DNA of 64,000 bases from Patagioenas fasciata (taxonomy: Eukaryota > Chordata > Aves > Columbiformes > Columbidae). How positions within the stretch are numbered: the stretch's first letter is position 1; every line of letters starts with the position of its first letter. The position numbers and the translations under genes were made by a program. The notes beneath the pieces were generated by a model. It had not been told where the DNA came from. It saw nothing but the letters and a program-made list of their open reading frames with translations, and searched no databases. Where the stretch lies: positions 55,168,398-55,232,397 of the forward strand of contig NC_092521.1 of NCBI RefSeq assembly GCF_037038585.1. Reading direction: 5' to 3'. Positions 56,401-64,000 of this stretch are shown one piece after another.

Positions 56401-59400
56401 GTGAGCAGACAGACTGTCTTTATTTCAGTTGGTGACTGCTCAACTACCTACTACTCAAATTAATCACTTCGGTAACAAGCTAATTCTTGAAAGAAAGCCT
56501 CAAGGTAAAGATTTTTGGGAGCCTCAGTTAAAGAAGTTCATCCCCTTCTGAAAATGAGATTACAGGAAAAAAAATGTTCTATGATGGTTGCTGGTCAATG
56601 TTAAAAAATTGTATTTGCTAGAGACCTCATCAGTCTCCACGCCCTGGAGCAAGGATTTGAAGTTTGCAATGCAAACTGCTCTAATGATAGGGAGGTGCAC
56701 TACTGAAACACAGAAAACCTAGTCAAGTTACAAACCTAAAAACCCCCACAAACAAACACAGCCACCCTAATACCCCACACAACCACAAACAGCTTGTGCT
56801 GTGTATGTAAACCGTTACCCACCAGTGCTTGGCAGCCAAGACATCTGGAAGATTGGGGTATGTGCTAAACACACTGCACTCTGGGCTGCACAAGCTGGAT
56901 GCATATACAGTGGAAAGGAAAAGAAAAGCTGTACTCCTCTGACTCAGAAAGAATCATTGCTGGTTGAACTTCAGTACCAAATCTCCACGCCTGCTTCAGC
57001 TGCCAGGGACTGGCTCATTGTACCACGAAGGACATGACCTTATTACCATCACCAGTTGTTATGCAGAGTCAAATAATAAAAATGCAGTTTGATCTTAAGA
57101 ACTTTCAAAAACCGTGTGCCAGTGATCCTGGCCAATATGGTTCCACACAACAGGTATTAATTTTCTTCTTTTTTTAAGTTTATAAAATATTCTCCAAAAT
57201 AAAACATGTTAAGAACAGGATGCTGAAGTTGCACAGTAAAGCTCTGAAATGCTAGGTACAGCCAGAGCTAAGGTCATCCAAACAAATTAACCTTACTGAC
57301 ACATGTGCAACATCATACACTACAGTCTCATTCCCAAATTACACTTTTGCTAACTCATCCCCACTTCATCTCATGACGTCTCTAGGATGCTTGCCCTATT
57401 TGCTACAGAAACCAGAAGACATGTACCCAGGGGAGCTCTCCAGTATGGCAGGTCTATGCTTACCCACCACAGAGAACACAGCATCTTCCGCTTCCATTCC
57501 TTGGCTGGGAATGCAGTGAAAAAGACAGGAGCACAGCATGGAAGCAGGAATCCAGGGCTTGGGTGACAGCAAACCAGTGAAGAAAATAAGTGCAAGAAAA
57601 AGGCACAGGGATTTAAAAAGAAAGAAAGAGAGGAAAAAAAATAATTCTAGCTTGCTCAGTCTTTGCTGTCAAGAACCAGCTCTTTCACAGTACAAGACTC
57701 ATAAAAATGTAATGGCTAGTTTTGTGGGGATGGTGGGGCAGGGAAAGTCCCTGAGGACCACTTGGGACCAGGGCTGTTTGGTAAACACTTGTAAGCCATG
57801 TATAACTAGAGACAAAATTATCTGTGAAATTAAGACTAAGAAGTTACATAAAATTTCTATTAAAATAATCAGACAACCTTTGGACTGAATACTTATACCA
57901 TCAGTTTGTAACAACAGTTTTAGATGATAAAGATGGAAGGATTATTCCTGGTATTGCTATGAGCAAAGAGGAAGTCGGGGCTCTGATCTTCTGGATTACT
58001 CCCAAAGGGAGCCTACCTCCCTCTTGTCACAGTTTATGGAGTGTAAGGTCCAAAGCATAGGCATTAAATCAGCTACTCAGAGACTAAAGTCCTGCAACTT
58101 TTATGTGTGCTTTAGTGTTTGAGACAAGCATGCAAAATGTATACTATTCTATCAATTTTTGTCTCAATTTCCTTATGCCGCAATGCACTTTGTGTAAAAT
58201 TAAAATAACAACATTACCAAATCAAAACAGGCATGTTGTTAAATTCCAGTATCTGAAGTATTTAGACCAAATAATGAAAGTACAGGCAAGAGGGAAAAAA
58301 ATAGTACAAGGTTTAGAAGGTGTTTCACAGGGCTTAACTACACAGCCTTCATCAAGTCAGAGGTACTGAACAAAATACAAAGATGACTGAGTAATTAAAA
58401 CCACCCACCCCAAATTAGAATAAATGGTACTGGTAACCCTTATTCAAATCTTTCCTAACTTGTGGGCACTGGGAACCTATGTTGTGGACAACCTACTGAG
58501 AGTTTTCTCCTACTGAAATGCACAAGTGCTGGTCAACAGCTGCACAGAAAACCTCTTGACATCCAATCAAGTGAGTTCGAAAAAAATCCTGCTCTGAAAC
58601 AAGACATGAACAAGATACATAACAGGAACAACCCTGTAACCCAGGACAATTCTGATGTACAAATACATGCCTACATAAATCTTCATTAAAGGTGCTTAAG
58701 ATATGTTCTGTAACTAGACAGAACAAGGTTTTATAAAACAAAACTAAACAGCTGGACGAGTTTTAACAGTGGGTTTCAGAGATGGGTTACATGAGGACTG
58801 AGATCATTAGCAAGGATGAAATTTTTTTTCTTATCTCTCTCCTTAGAGAGAGAGTGCTCAAAGCACCCTTAAAGCAACAAGTCTCAGCTGCTGAGTTCAC
58901 AATAGATTAAATAGAAGCAGCTCAAAATGGATTTAAGAAAAGTTATCTGTATGTCATCCTACTAACAACAAAAAGAAGCTGAAAGCAGTATCAGTTTATC
59001 CTAAGGTGTTTTTTCCACTCCCAAATTGACCCTCTTTTTCCCCTCCTACTTTTTCTGGTATAAAGGCATGATTTCCCCTAGGGATTCTCCAGCTCCAGAA
59101 TAACATGGCTTCTTACTTAGTGGTACCTCTAGACTTTCTGACTGAAGCGCTCAAGCTTGATGTGCCTTGGAATTTATTCAGTACACAAATACCAAAAGAA
59201 ACATATCTCCAGTAGGTGTGAAATGGCCAAGTCATTTTAGCCCAGAAGGTATTTCTGAGGTGCTGTTCCATCAGCTGGTCACACTTAGGAAATCCTTCTC
59301 CACCCTTCAAGAGCCTTTAAAATGGAAGATATGCATTCACATCAAGAATTCAGTTTGGATCGATTGTCAGTTTGACCTAACAAACTTGGCACACTTCTGC

Positions 59401-62400
59401 CAACAACGAGACTGCAATAATAAAGACCTTGCACAAAAATGGAGAAGACTAAGTCATTAAAAACCAAATAGATAATGCATAAAATAAAAATCATTATCGC
59501 ACTTCGACATTTAAAAAACAAAATAAAAAAATCTTAATCTGCCTTCTTGTTTTGCATGTATGCTAATTACAAATTAATTTCCTCATCAACAGCTTATGCT
59601 ATTGAACTATCTATTTGGTTATACTGTCAAAACAGGCAGTTGGAAGTTTATAGTGCTAACTGTATGCATATTCAATTTACGGAAAGAATCATATTACCTT
59701 TAAATATCTTCACACAAATGCAAGTTCCCTTCTAGTTCATAATCAATTTTCACAATTAAATCAGAATAGTTACAGTCTCTCTGAGGACCAAGATAAAGTA
59801 GTATTTCCAACTTTTAAAACAACAGAAAGCCCAAATTGCTAAAGCAACATATGCATATCCCTAAACACTTAAAATGCTTCAGTATCCTTACTATACCTTT
59901 AACATCTGGATCGTCTATATGGGGTTCCAAATTTTCTATCATTTCTTCCAATTCTTTCCTTCTTGCCATAGGAATGTTTGGGGATACTGGCATAGTGAGT
60001 TCCTGAACTTCTCTATCAAGTATTATCTCAGAACTCTGCTGAAGTTCGAAGTCAATATCTATTTCAGGAAGTGGAGTCCTCCAGAAATTGAAAGAGTTGT
60101 ACAATTCCTGTTCTGGAAGAGAGGTTTCCTGGGAATTCAGCCCAGCCTCCCGCAGACCTGCTGTACAGCAATGAGAACTTTGCTCATTTTCATCAGCCAT
60201 TTCTCCACACGATTCTGAAGACAAAGTGCAATGGAAGGATGACTCAGTCTGGAAATCACTTTCCCTCTGGGAGTTCTTTGACACTGTATTTTCATCTTCC
60301 ATGGCATTTTCAAGTTTTGTTGCAAAATCATCATTATCAACATGTGAAGACAGATCCTCTGTCCTGTCGTGCTCATCCTCTGTTGTGACATCTTCCGCAG
60401 TCCTGACTTTTTGACTGTTGAGTGCCAAAGCAAACAAACATTTAAAAAACAAAACATACTTTTGCAAACAGATCCTCTTGAAAATTCACACACGTCCTAT
60501 CATCTTGCTATTTATCAAATAAGATTTACTTACAGCTTAGCAAAATAAATCATATAATCATAGAACAGTTGAGGTTGGAAAGGGACCTCTGGAGGTCATC
60601 TCCTCCAACCTCCTCCCTCCAGCAAGGATGCCCAGGACTGTGTCCAGACAGCTTTTGAATATTCCAGAGGATGGAGAATCCAGTCTCCCTGAACAACCTT
60701 GTGTCAGTGCTTGGTCATCCTCACAGTAAAAAAAAAAAAAAAAGGATTTCCTGATGTTCAGATGGAATCTCCTGTGTTCCAGGTCGTGCCCACTGCCTCT
60801 GGCCCTGTCACTGGGCACCACTGAAAAGAGCCTGGCTCCATCCTCCTTGCACGCTCCCCTTGGGTATTTGTATACATTGCTAAGTTCCCCCCTGAGCCTT
60901 CTCTTCTCCAGGATTAACAGTTGCAGGTCTCCCAGCCTCTCCTCATAGGAGAGATGTCCAAGCCTCTTCATCATATTTGTGGCTCTTCAATGGACTCTCT
61001 CCAGTATGTCCATGTCTTTCACATAATGGAAAGCCCAGAACTGGACCCAACACTCCAGCTGTGGCCTCACCAGTGTTGAGCAGAGGGAAAGGATCACCTC
61101 CCTCAACCTGTTGCCAAAGCTCCTCCTAATGCAGCCCAGGATAGCACTGGCCTTTGCTTCAAGGGCACATGGCTGGTTCATGGTCAGCCTGGTGTTTATC
61201 ATGACCCTTTGAGCCTTTTCTGCAAAGCTGTTCTCCATCCAGCCAGACTCCAGCCTGTACTGGTGCCCGGGATTGTACTTCCTCAGGTGCAGGACTCTGC
61301 ACTTCTCCTCATTGAACTTCAAGAAGTTCCTGCCAGCCCATTTCTCCAGCCTATTGATGTCCCTCTGGATTGCAGTATGACCCTCTGGCACATCAGCCAC
61401 TCTTCCCACTTTTGTGTCATTGGCAAACTTGATGTGGTAACACTCTGGTCCACCATCCAGATCTTTAATGAAGATGTTAAACAGGACTGGACCCAATATT
61501 GACCCCTGAGATACATAAGCTACTAGCCTCCAACTATGTGTTACTGCTCAGAACCCCTCTGGTCCTGGTCATTCAGCCATCTGTCAACCTACCTCACTGT
61601 GTTCTTGTTCAGCCCATACCTCACCAGCTTCTCTATGAGGATCTTATGGGAGACCATGTCAAAGGCCTTACTGAAATCCAGGAAGACTATATCCACTGCT
61701 CTCTCTTGTCTATCAACTCAATCATTTCATCACAGAAGGTATATCCCAAAGTATCCTAAGTTAATGAATAGTCATGTATTTTTAGTAAATAACTGAAAAT
61801 TCTGGTAGTCTATTAAATAAGATGAGAAGTTCCAGATCTTTCCATTTACAAAGATTAATGCTCAATTTATACAGGAAAGTTAATTTTCTCAACATGCAGT
61901 TCATACAGAATTAAGGAAAAAATAATTTGTAGATTTAGTAAATTCTTTACCTGTTTTCCTGTGCAGAACCACAATCTTCTGGGTTTTTACCATCTTCTTC
62001 TTTAAAGTACTGGCCACTGCTGGATGGATTAGCAAAAGTTGATATAAAAGGCCCCAGGGACTGAAAAGCAGCTTGGCGGACCTAGTAGAAAGGGTCCAAG
62101 GTGAAAAAAAATTACCTATATATATAAAGTTTGCTGTCCTACAAAATACAGCTGGTATTAGGAATTGGAAGGGTCATAAGTCTACTGAGGAAAGAAACAG
62201 TAGAGGCTCTTGTCTAGAAAGAATCATCCAGCTGTATCCATAAAGCACTAAGTAAAAAAGTTAAGAAAAAGCTGGGTAAAAACAGTCAAACTTGCATGAC
62301 GTTCCAGAATCCAAGAGCTCATGTTCCTATGCAAAAGACGTACTTTTGGCTCTTAGAAGTAGTCTGATTGATAACAAACTTCATAAGGTTTGTAAAGTAG

Positions 62401-63151
62401 CTCTTCAAGAACAAAAAAACCAAACCACTAAACCAAACAAACAAAACTAACACACCCCCCTACAAAAATAACCCAACAAAAACGAAACACACAACACCCA
62501 CAAAACAAAACAAACACAAACCAAATACACACAAAAAAGGACAAAAAAACCCAACCCCAAACCAACCAACCAAAAAAACCCCACACCACAGCAAACAAAA
62601 ACCAAACCACCCAAAACAAACAAACCACAAACACCACCACCCCATTCCACTAGCCCATTCTCCCCAATAAAAGCAGGTGGTGGTAGGGAATATGAAGAAA
62701 TACAAATAAACCACATCTAATTTTCTAGTTTTGTTACTGATTTTCAGCAATGTTAAGTCATAGGCAGTTCTGTAGCTAAGAAAAGTTATCCCAACAACAC
62801 AGTTGTTCTTACATGCTGCTGTGAAAATGCGAGGGACCCTCTACACCCATTGACAAACTAAGCAGAAAACAAAGAAGAATTTTGCTTGACAAGTTCTGTC
62901 ATCCACACCTATGGGGAGAGGTTCTATATGGAGTATTGCAATAAAATCCTTGAAATATTACAGCTATGCAAAAAATAAAAAGCAATTCTTACCCATCGTG
63001 AAGGATCACTAATCAAATTAATAAAAAGGGTTGATAATTTTGTCCTCCGGACTTCCTGTGATGTTGCACAAGAAACTGCCATGAAGCATTCAGCACAAGC
63101 TTTCCTAACTCCCCACACATTATCAGAGCAGAGCTGGAAAAACCTCGGCAG
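38264..63151 (-). CDS. PPP4R1: PPP4R1, protein phosphatase 4 regulatory subunit 1, 3' twelve coding exons (5' part outside window)
   Basis: HEAT-repeat regulatory subunit that binds the PP4 catalytic subunit; in human cells it directs PP4 to targets such as the IKK complex and restrains NF-kappaB signalling. Exons in transcript order are 63151-62993, 62081-61951, 60414-59897, 52484-52309, 48097-48002, 46773-46588, 44695-44534, 43927-43827, 41546-41426, 41330-41196, 40184-40043 and 38427-38264. All borders are GT/AG and the phases fit; the sum is 696 codons plus stop. Read in order: HEAT repeats with [15 protein letters not shown], a Ser/Glu/Asp-rich middle, the conserved [10 protein letters not shown] and [20 protein letters not shown] segments, then a second HEAT block ([49 protein letters not shown]) and the C-terminus AMSTASSTY. 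About 253 N-terminal residues are missing off the right edge. Identity is from recalled human sequence. Confidence 0.97.
38428..40042 (-). other. PPP4R1: PPP4R1 intron before last coding exon
   Basis: 1.6 kb. An A/C tract lies at 38604-38690 (U/G-rich in the transcript); nothing else recognised. Confidence 0.8.
38604..38690. repeat. A/C-rich tract in PPP4R1 intron
   Basis: About 87 bp, A/C with a few G, 177 nt upstream (in transcript terms, downstream) of the last-exon acceptor side. Confidence 0.8.
40043..40184 (-). CDS. PPP4R1: PPP4R1 coding exon (about residues 849-896)
   Basis: 142 nt, [18 protein letters not shown] to KQTLLEK plus one base. Final HEAT repeat with the typical [14 protein letters not shown] helix. 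Donor GTTAGT. Confidence 0.96.
40185..41195 (-). other. PPP4R1: PPP4R1 intron
   Basis: 1.0 kb; I see nothing in it apart from splice signals. Confidence 0.8.
41196..41330 (-). CDS. PPP4R1: PPP4R1 coding exon (about residues 804-848)
   Basis: 45 codons, [18 protein letters not shown] to [13 protein letters not shown] repeat. It differs from human mainly in the helix loop after VKKL. Donor GTAAAA. Confidence 0.96.
41426..41546 (-). CDS. PPP4R1: PPP4R1 coding exon (about residues 763-803)
   Basis: 121 nt completing Glu and running [18 protein letters not shown] to VRWISYKL. It is followed by an intron of only 95 nt. Donor GTAAAG. Confidence 0.96.
41547..43826 (-). other. PPP4R1: PPP4R1 intron carrying an old CR1
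   Basis: 2.3 kb, most of which (about 42090-43520) is a degenerate CR1 in the same orientation as PPP4R1. No exon in the rest. Confidence 0.8.
42090..43520 (-). mobile_element. old, diverged CR1 LINE fragment
   Basis: CR1-like on the minus strand with many breaks. Traces are [33 protein letters not shown] and [13 protein letters not shown]; further upstream comes the segment giving CTTTGGCTTTTTTGTGAAAC on the minus strand, typical of CR1 ORF2. It appears older than the other copies. The borders are approximate. Confidence 0.75.
43827..43927 (-). CDS. PPP4R1: PPP4R1 coding exon (about residues 730-763)
   Basis: 101 nt, [17 protein letters not shown] to RFRAELA plus two bases of a Glu codon completed in the next exon. 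Acceptor CTGTTACAG; the donor TGA/GTATGT is acceptable. Confidence 0.96.
43928..44533 (-). other. PPP4R1: PPP4R1 intron
   Basis: 606 nt, AT-rich; nothing recognised. Confidence 0.8.
44534..44695 (-). CDS. PPP4R1: PPP4R1 coding exon (about residues 676-729)
   Basis: 54 codons, [20 protein letters not shown] to LKHLHDFLK, one HEAT unit and a half. Acceptor TTTACAG, donor GTATGT. Confidence 0.97.
44696..46587 (-). other. PPP4R1: PPP4R1 intron with antisense CR1
   Basis: 1.9 kb. It holds a CR1 3' end at about 45178-45513, opposite to PPP4R1. The rest is unremarkable. Confidence 0.8.
45178..45513 (+). mobile_element. CR1 LINE 3' end with inverted 5' tip
   Basis: The body from about 45206 reads normal CR1 3' sequence to the terminal ATTCTGTGATTCTGCGATT. 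The 21 nt at 45178-45198 are a near-perfect inverted copy (18 of 21, with a perfect 13-bp core) of 45206-45226, so the 5' end looks inverted during insertion. Confidence 0.88.
46588..46773 (-). CDS. PPP4R1: PPP4R1 coding exon (about residues 614-675)
   Basis: 62 codons, [20 protein letters not shown] to YETLASDMQ, start of the C-terminal HEAT block and almost identical to human. Donor GTAAGT. Confidence 0.97.
46774..48001 (-). other. PPP4R1: PPP4R1 intron
   Basis: 1.2 kb; nothing recognised. Confidence 0.8.
48002..48097 (-). CDS. PPP4R1: PPP4R1 coding exon (about residues 582-613)
   Basis: 32 codons, [16 protein letters not shown] to EERKSKVQ, phase 0 at both ends and so skippable without a frameshift. 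Acceptor TTTTCCTAG, donor GTAAAA. Confidence 0.95.
48098..52308 (-). other. PPP4R1: PPP4R1 intron
   Basis: 4.2 kb, AT-rich. An AT/TA/CA microsatellite is at 49707-49765 and a short A/C tract at 50787-50819. No exon or named repeat seen. Confidence 0.8.
49707..49765. repeat. AT/CA dinucleotide microsatellite
   Basis: Compound (TA)n with a CA-rich end (CACACACATACAC) in a PPP4R1 intron. Confidence 0.9.
52309..52484 (-). CDS. PPP4R1: PPP4R1 coding exon (about residues 523-581)
   Basis: 176 nt. [16 protein letters not shown] matches human closely; the rest, up to PLIGDTVE, is variable. Acceptor TGCTGCAG, donor GTAAGA. It ends in phase 0. Confidence 0.95.
52485..59896 (-). other. PPP4R1: PPP4R1 large intron
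   Basis: 7.4 kb, the largest PPP4R1 intron here. A/C tracts lie at 52709-52797 and about 56731-56791. A very AT-rich stretch is at 53930-54130. No exon, named repeat or RNA gene recognised. Confidence 0.75.
52709..52797. repeat. A/C-rich tract in PPP4R1 intron
   Basis: An A-run followed by about 70 bp of A/C words such as CAAACAAACGAAAACCC. Same style as the tracts at 36.5 and 62.5 kb. Confidence 0.85.
59897..60414 (-). CDS. PPP4R1: PPP4R1 coding exon, acidic central region (about residues 350-523)
   Basis: At 518 nt the largest exon in the window. The first two thirds are Ser/Glu/Asp-rich and poorly conserved against human, apart from islands such as CTLSSES. The last part is strongly conserved: [20 protein letters not shown] and [20 protein letters not shown]. 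The first base finishes a Ser codon and the last base opens the Ala codon of the next exon. Donor GTATAG. Confidence 0.95.
60415..61950 (-). other. PPP4R1: PPP4R1 intron mostly made of CR1
   Basis: 1.5 kb, of which about 1.2 kb is a CR1 in the same orientation as PPP4R1. Its 3' repeat ends about 136 nt from the acceptor of the 518-nt exon. Confidence 0.85.
60545..61740 (-). mobile_element. CR1 LINE fragment with decayed reverse transcriptase
   Basis: About 1.2 kb in a PPP4R1 intron, same strand as the gene. The minus strand reads [16 protein letters not shown] and [17 protein letters not shown]: the catalytic FADD motif is FAND, so the enzyme is dead. Then follow [16 protein letters not shown] and [15 protein letters not shown], and the 3' UTR CCTCCAGAGGTCCCTTTCC, ending in a GTTCTATGATTATATGATT repeat at the low-coordinate side. 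Confidence 0.92.
61951..62081 (-). CDS. PPP4R1: PPP4R1 coding exon (about residues 307-350)
   Basis: 131 nt, [19 protein letters not shown] then a diverging acidic stretch ending QEN plus two bases. It is the last helix pair of the N-terminal HEAT block and the start of the unstructured middle. Donor GTAAAG. Confidence 0.95.
62082..62992 (-). other. PPP4R1: PPP4R1 intron with long A/C tract
   Basis: 911 nt, about a quarter of which is the G-poor A/C tract at 62404-62646. Otherwise nothing recognised. Confidence 0.8.
62404..62646. repeat. A/C-only low-complexity tract in PPP4R1 intron
   Basis: About 240 bp of A and C with very few G or T on the plus strand; the PPP4R1 pre-mRNA is therefore U/G-only here. 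No fixed unit. The long minus-strand open frames it creates (Trp/Phe/Val/Gly-rich) are composition artefacts. Confidence 0.9.
62993..63151 (-). CDS. PPP4R1: PPP4R1 coding exon (about residues 254-306)
   Basis: First PPP4R1 exon inside the window, 53 codons, phase 0 at both ends. It runs [20 protein letters not shown] to [13 protein letters not shown]-repeat helices nearly identical to human. Donor GTAAGA. Confidence 0.96.
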
Positions 63152-64000
63152 CTGTTAGGAACATAGTGAGTAAGTTTGCAAGTCTTAACAGGTAGTATTT
63201 GTTACACAGAAAGTTCTTTCCTCACATACATTTCCCTCATCTGGTTCTCTGCCCTCATACTCAGATGCATTAGTTTAACATTTGCAAGACAAATGCTACT
63301 TATGGATACAGATAAGGAAAAACCACCTAGCTGAAGAGCAGCAGGAAAGTACTAACTTCCTAAACTGATTTATATCCAAAAAAGAGCTCCAAAAAACCCA
63401 ACTTCAAAAATATGGTAAGACAAAACCTCATCACTACACCATTCTTGCCAAGCAGCTAATATTGAAAGGAACAAAAATATAAATAATACTGGTGCATTAT
63501 GATTTTACCTATCAGAGATCACTTCAGATTTTTGTAAAATTCCCACTGATATGCAAAGAAAAGAGCATCTTCAGAAAGAACGAAAACCTTTCTTTTCCAT
63601 CTAAACTTCTCATTGTGAGATTTACTAGTCTCTGTCACCACCTGCCCTATGAAGCAGGACCTGAACTGCGCACAGGAACACGGGAACGAGAGAAACACTG
63701 CATTTGGTGCAAGAGAAAACAGGTTTGAACAGAGCAGTGGTTTTACTAATAAAACCAAAGCACTTAGAAGTTGCTCAAGTGATTAGGGTTTCTTGAAAAA
63801 GTAATAGTAAGGATGAAATGGTGGACAGAGTGTAGGAGAGGCAGTAAGAGACATGCCGGTCATCACATGGCTGCCTTCACTTGGAACAGGCAGACCAATA
63901 AGATGTAAGCAATACAAGGACTGTTGCTACAGCTCTGATCTTAGTTACTGATGTTGAGCTATTCCTACTGTCTGCAGCAAAGTCTTCTGGACTTAGCTCC
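63152..64000 (-). other. PPP4R1: PPP4R1 intron running off the right edge
   Basis: 849 nt. I searched for the preceding human exon (around CSVVGQQATEE) and did not see it, so that exon lies outside. Nothing else recognised. Confidence 0.7.

Noticed and set aside
62428..62750. Three overlapping minus-strand open frames of 70-96 codons rich in Trp, Phe, Val and Cys, looking like membrane proteins
   Set aside because: They are read from the A/C-only tract; a G/T-only strand lacks most stop codons, so the frames are a composition effect.
63152..64000. Possible further PPP4R1 upstream exon at the right edge
   Set aside because: The expected segment before LPRFFQLC (around CSVVGQQATEE) is not present in any frame here.

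Overview
The window is nuclear DNA of a vertebrate, very probably a bird. It holds widely spaced exons with GT/AG borders, AT-rich introns, and several CR1 LINE copies ending in the ATTCTATG-like 3' repeat typical of sauropsids. It also has a solo LTR of a kind I know from bird genomes. No bacterial-style operon, CRISPR array, tRNA or rRNA was seen. Gene identities rest on recalled vertebrate protein sequences; no search was run.

Two conserved genes lie tail to tail. On the + strand, RALBP1 (RalA-binding protein 1, RLIP76) has all nine coding exons between 13507 and 28739. Joined at GT/AG borders they give an open frame of 1965 nt (654 residues plus stop; the human protein has 655). Bases 1-13456 are the intron before the first coding exon; the promoter and first non-coding exon lie off the left edge. 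On the - strand, PPP4R1 (protein phosphatase 4 regulatory subunit 1) has its last twelve coding exons between 63151 and 38264. They give 696 codons in one frame, about residues 254 to the C-terminus of a protein of about 950. Its 5' exons lie off the right edge. The two 3' ends are about 7 kb apart, the same neighbour relation as on human chromosome 18p11.

Region by region: 1-13.5 kb is RALBP1 intron 1 with a solo ERVL-type LTR (6940-7236, flanked by a 5-bp target duplication) and a long antisense CR1 reverse-transcriptase relic (about 10.88-12.54 kb). 13.5-30.3 kb is the RALBP1 coding body and 3' UTR. 30.3-37.4 kb is the intergenic gap, with a short CR1 3' end, an A/C-only tract and a GC-rich block. 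37.4-64 kb is PPP4R1, with CR1 copies in introns at about 42.1-43.5, 45.2-45.5 and 60.55-61.74 kb and several G-poor A/C tracts that are G/U-rich in the PPP4R1 transcript.

The two genes have separate jobs: RALBP1 is a Ral effector with RhoGAP activity, and PPP4R1 is a HEAT-repeat regulator of the PP4 phosphatase. I found no undescribed system. The points most worth a second look are two weak RALBP1 splice donors whose read-through frames add hydrophobic tails, a Gly-to-Ala change in a proposed ATP-binding motif of RALBP1, a 95-nt PPP4R1 intron, a CR1 copy with an inverted 5' end, and the strand-asymmetric A/C tracts.
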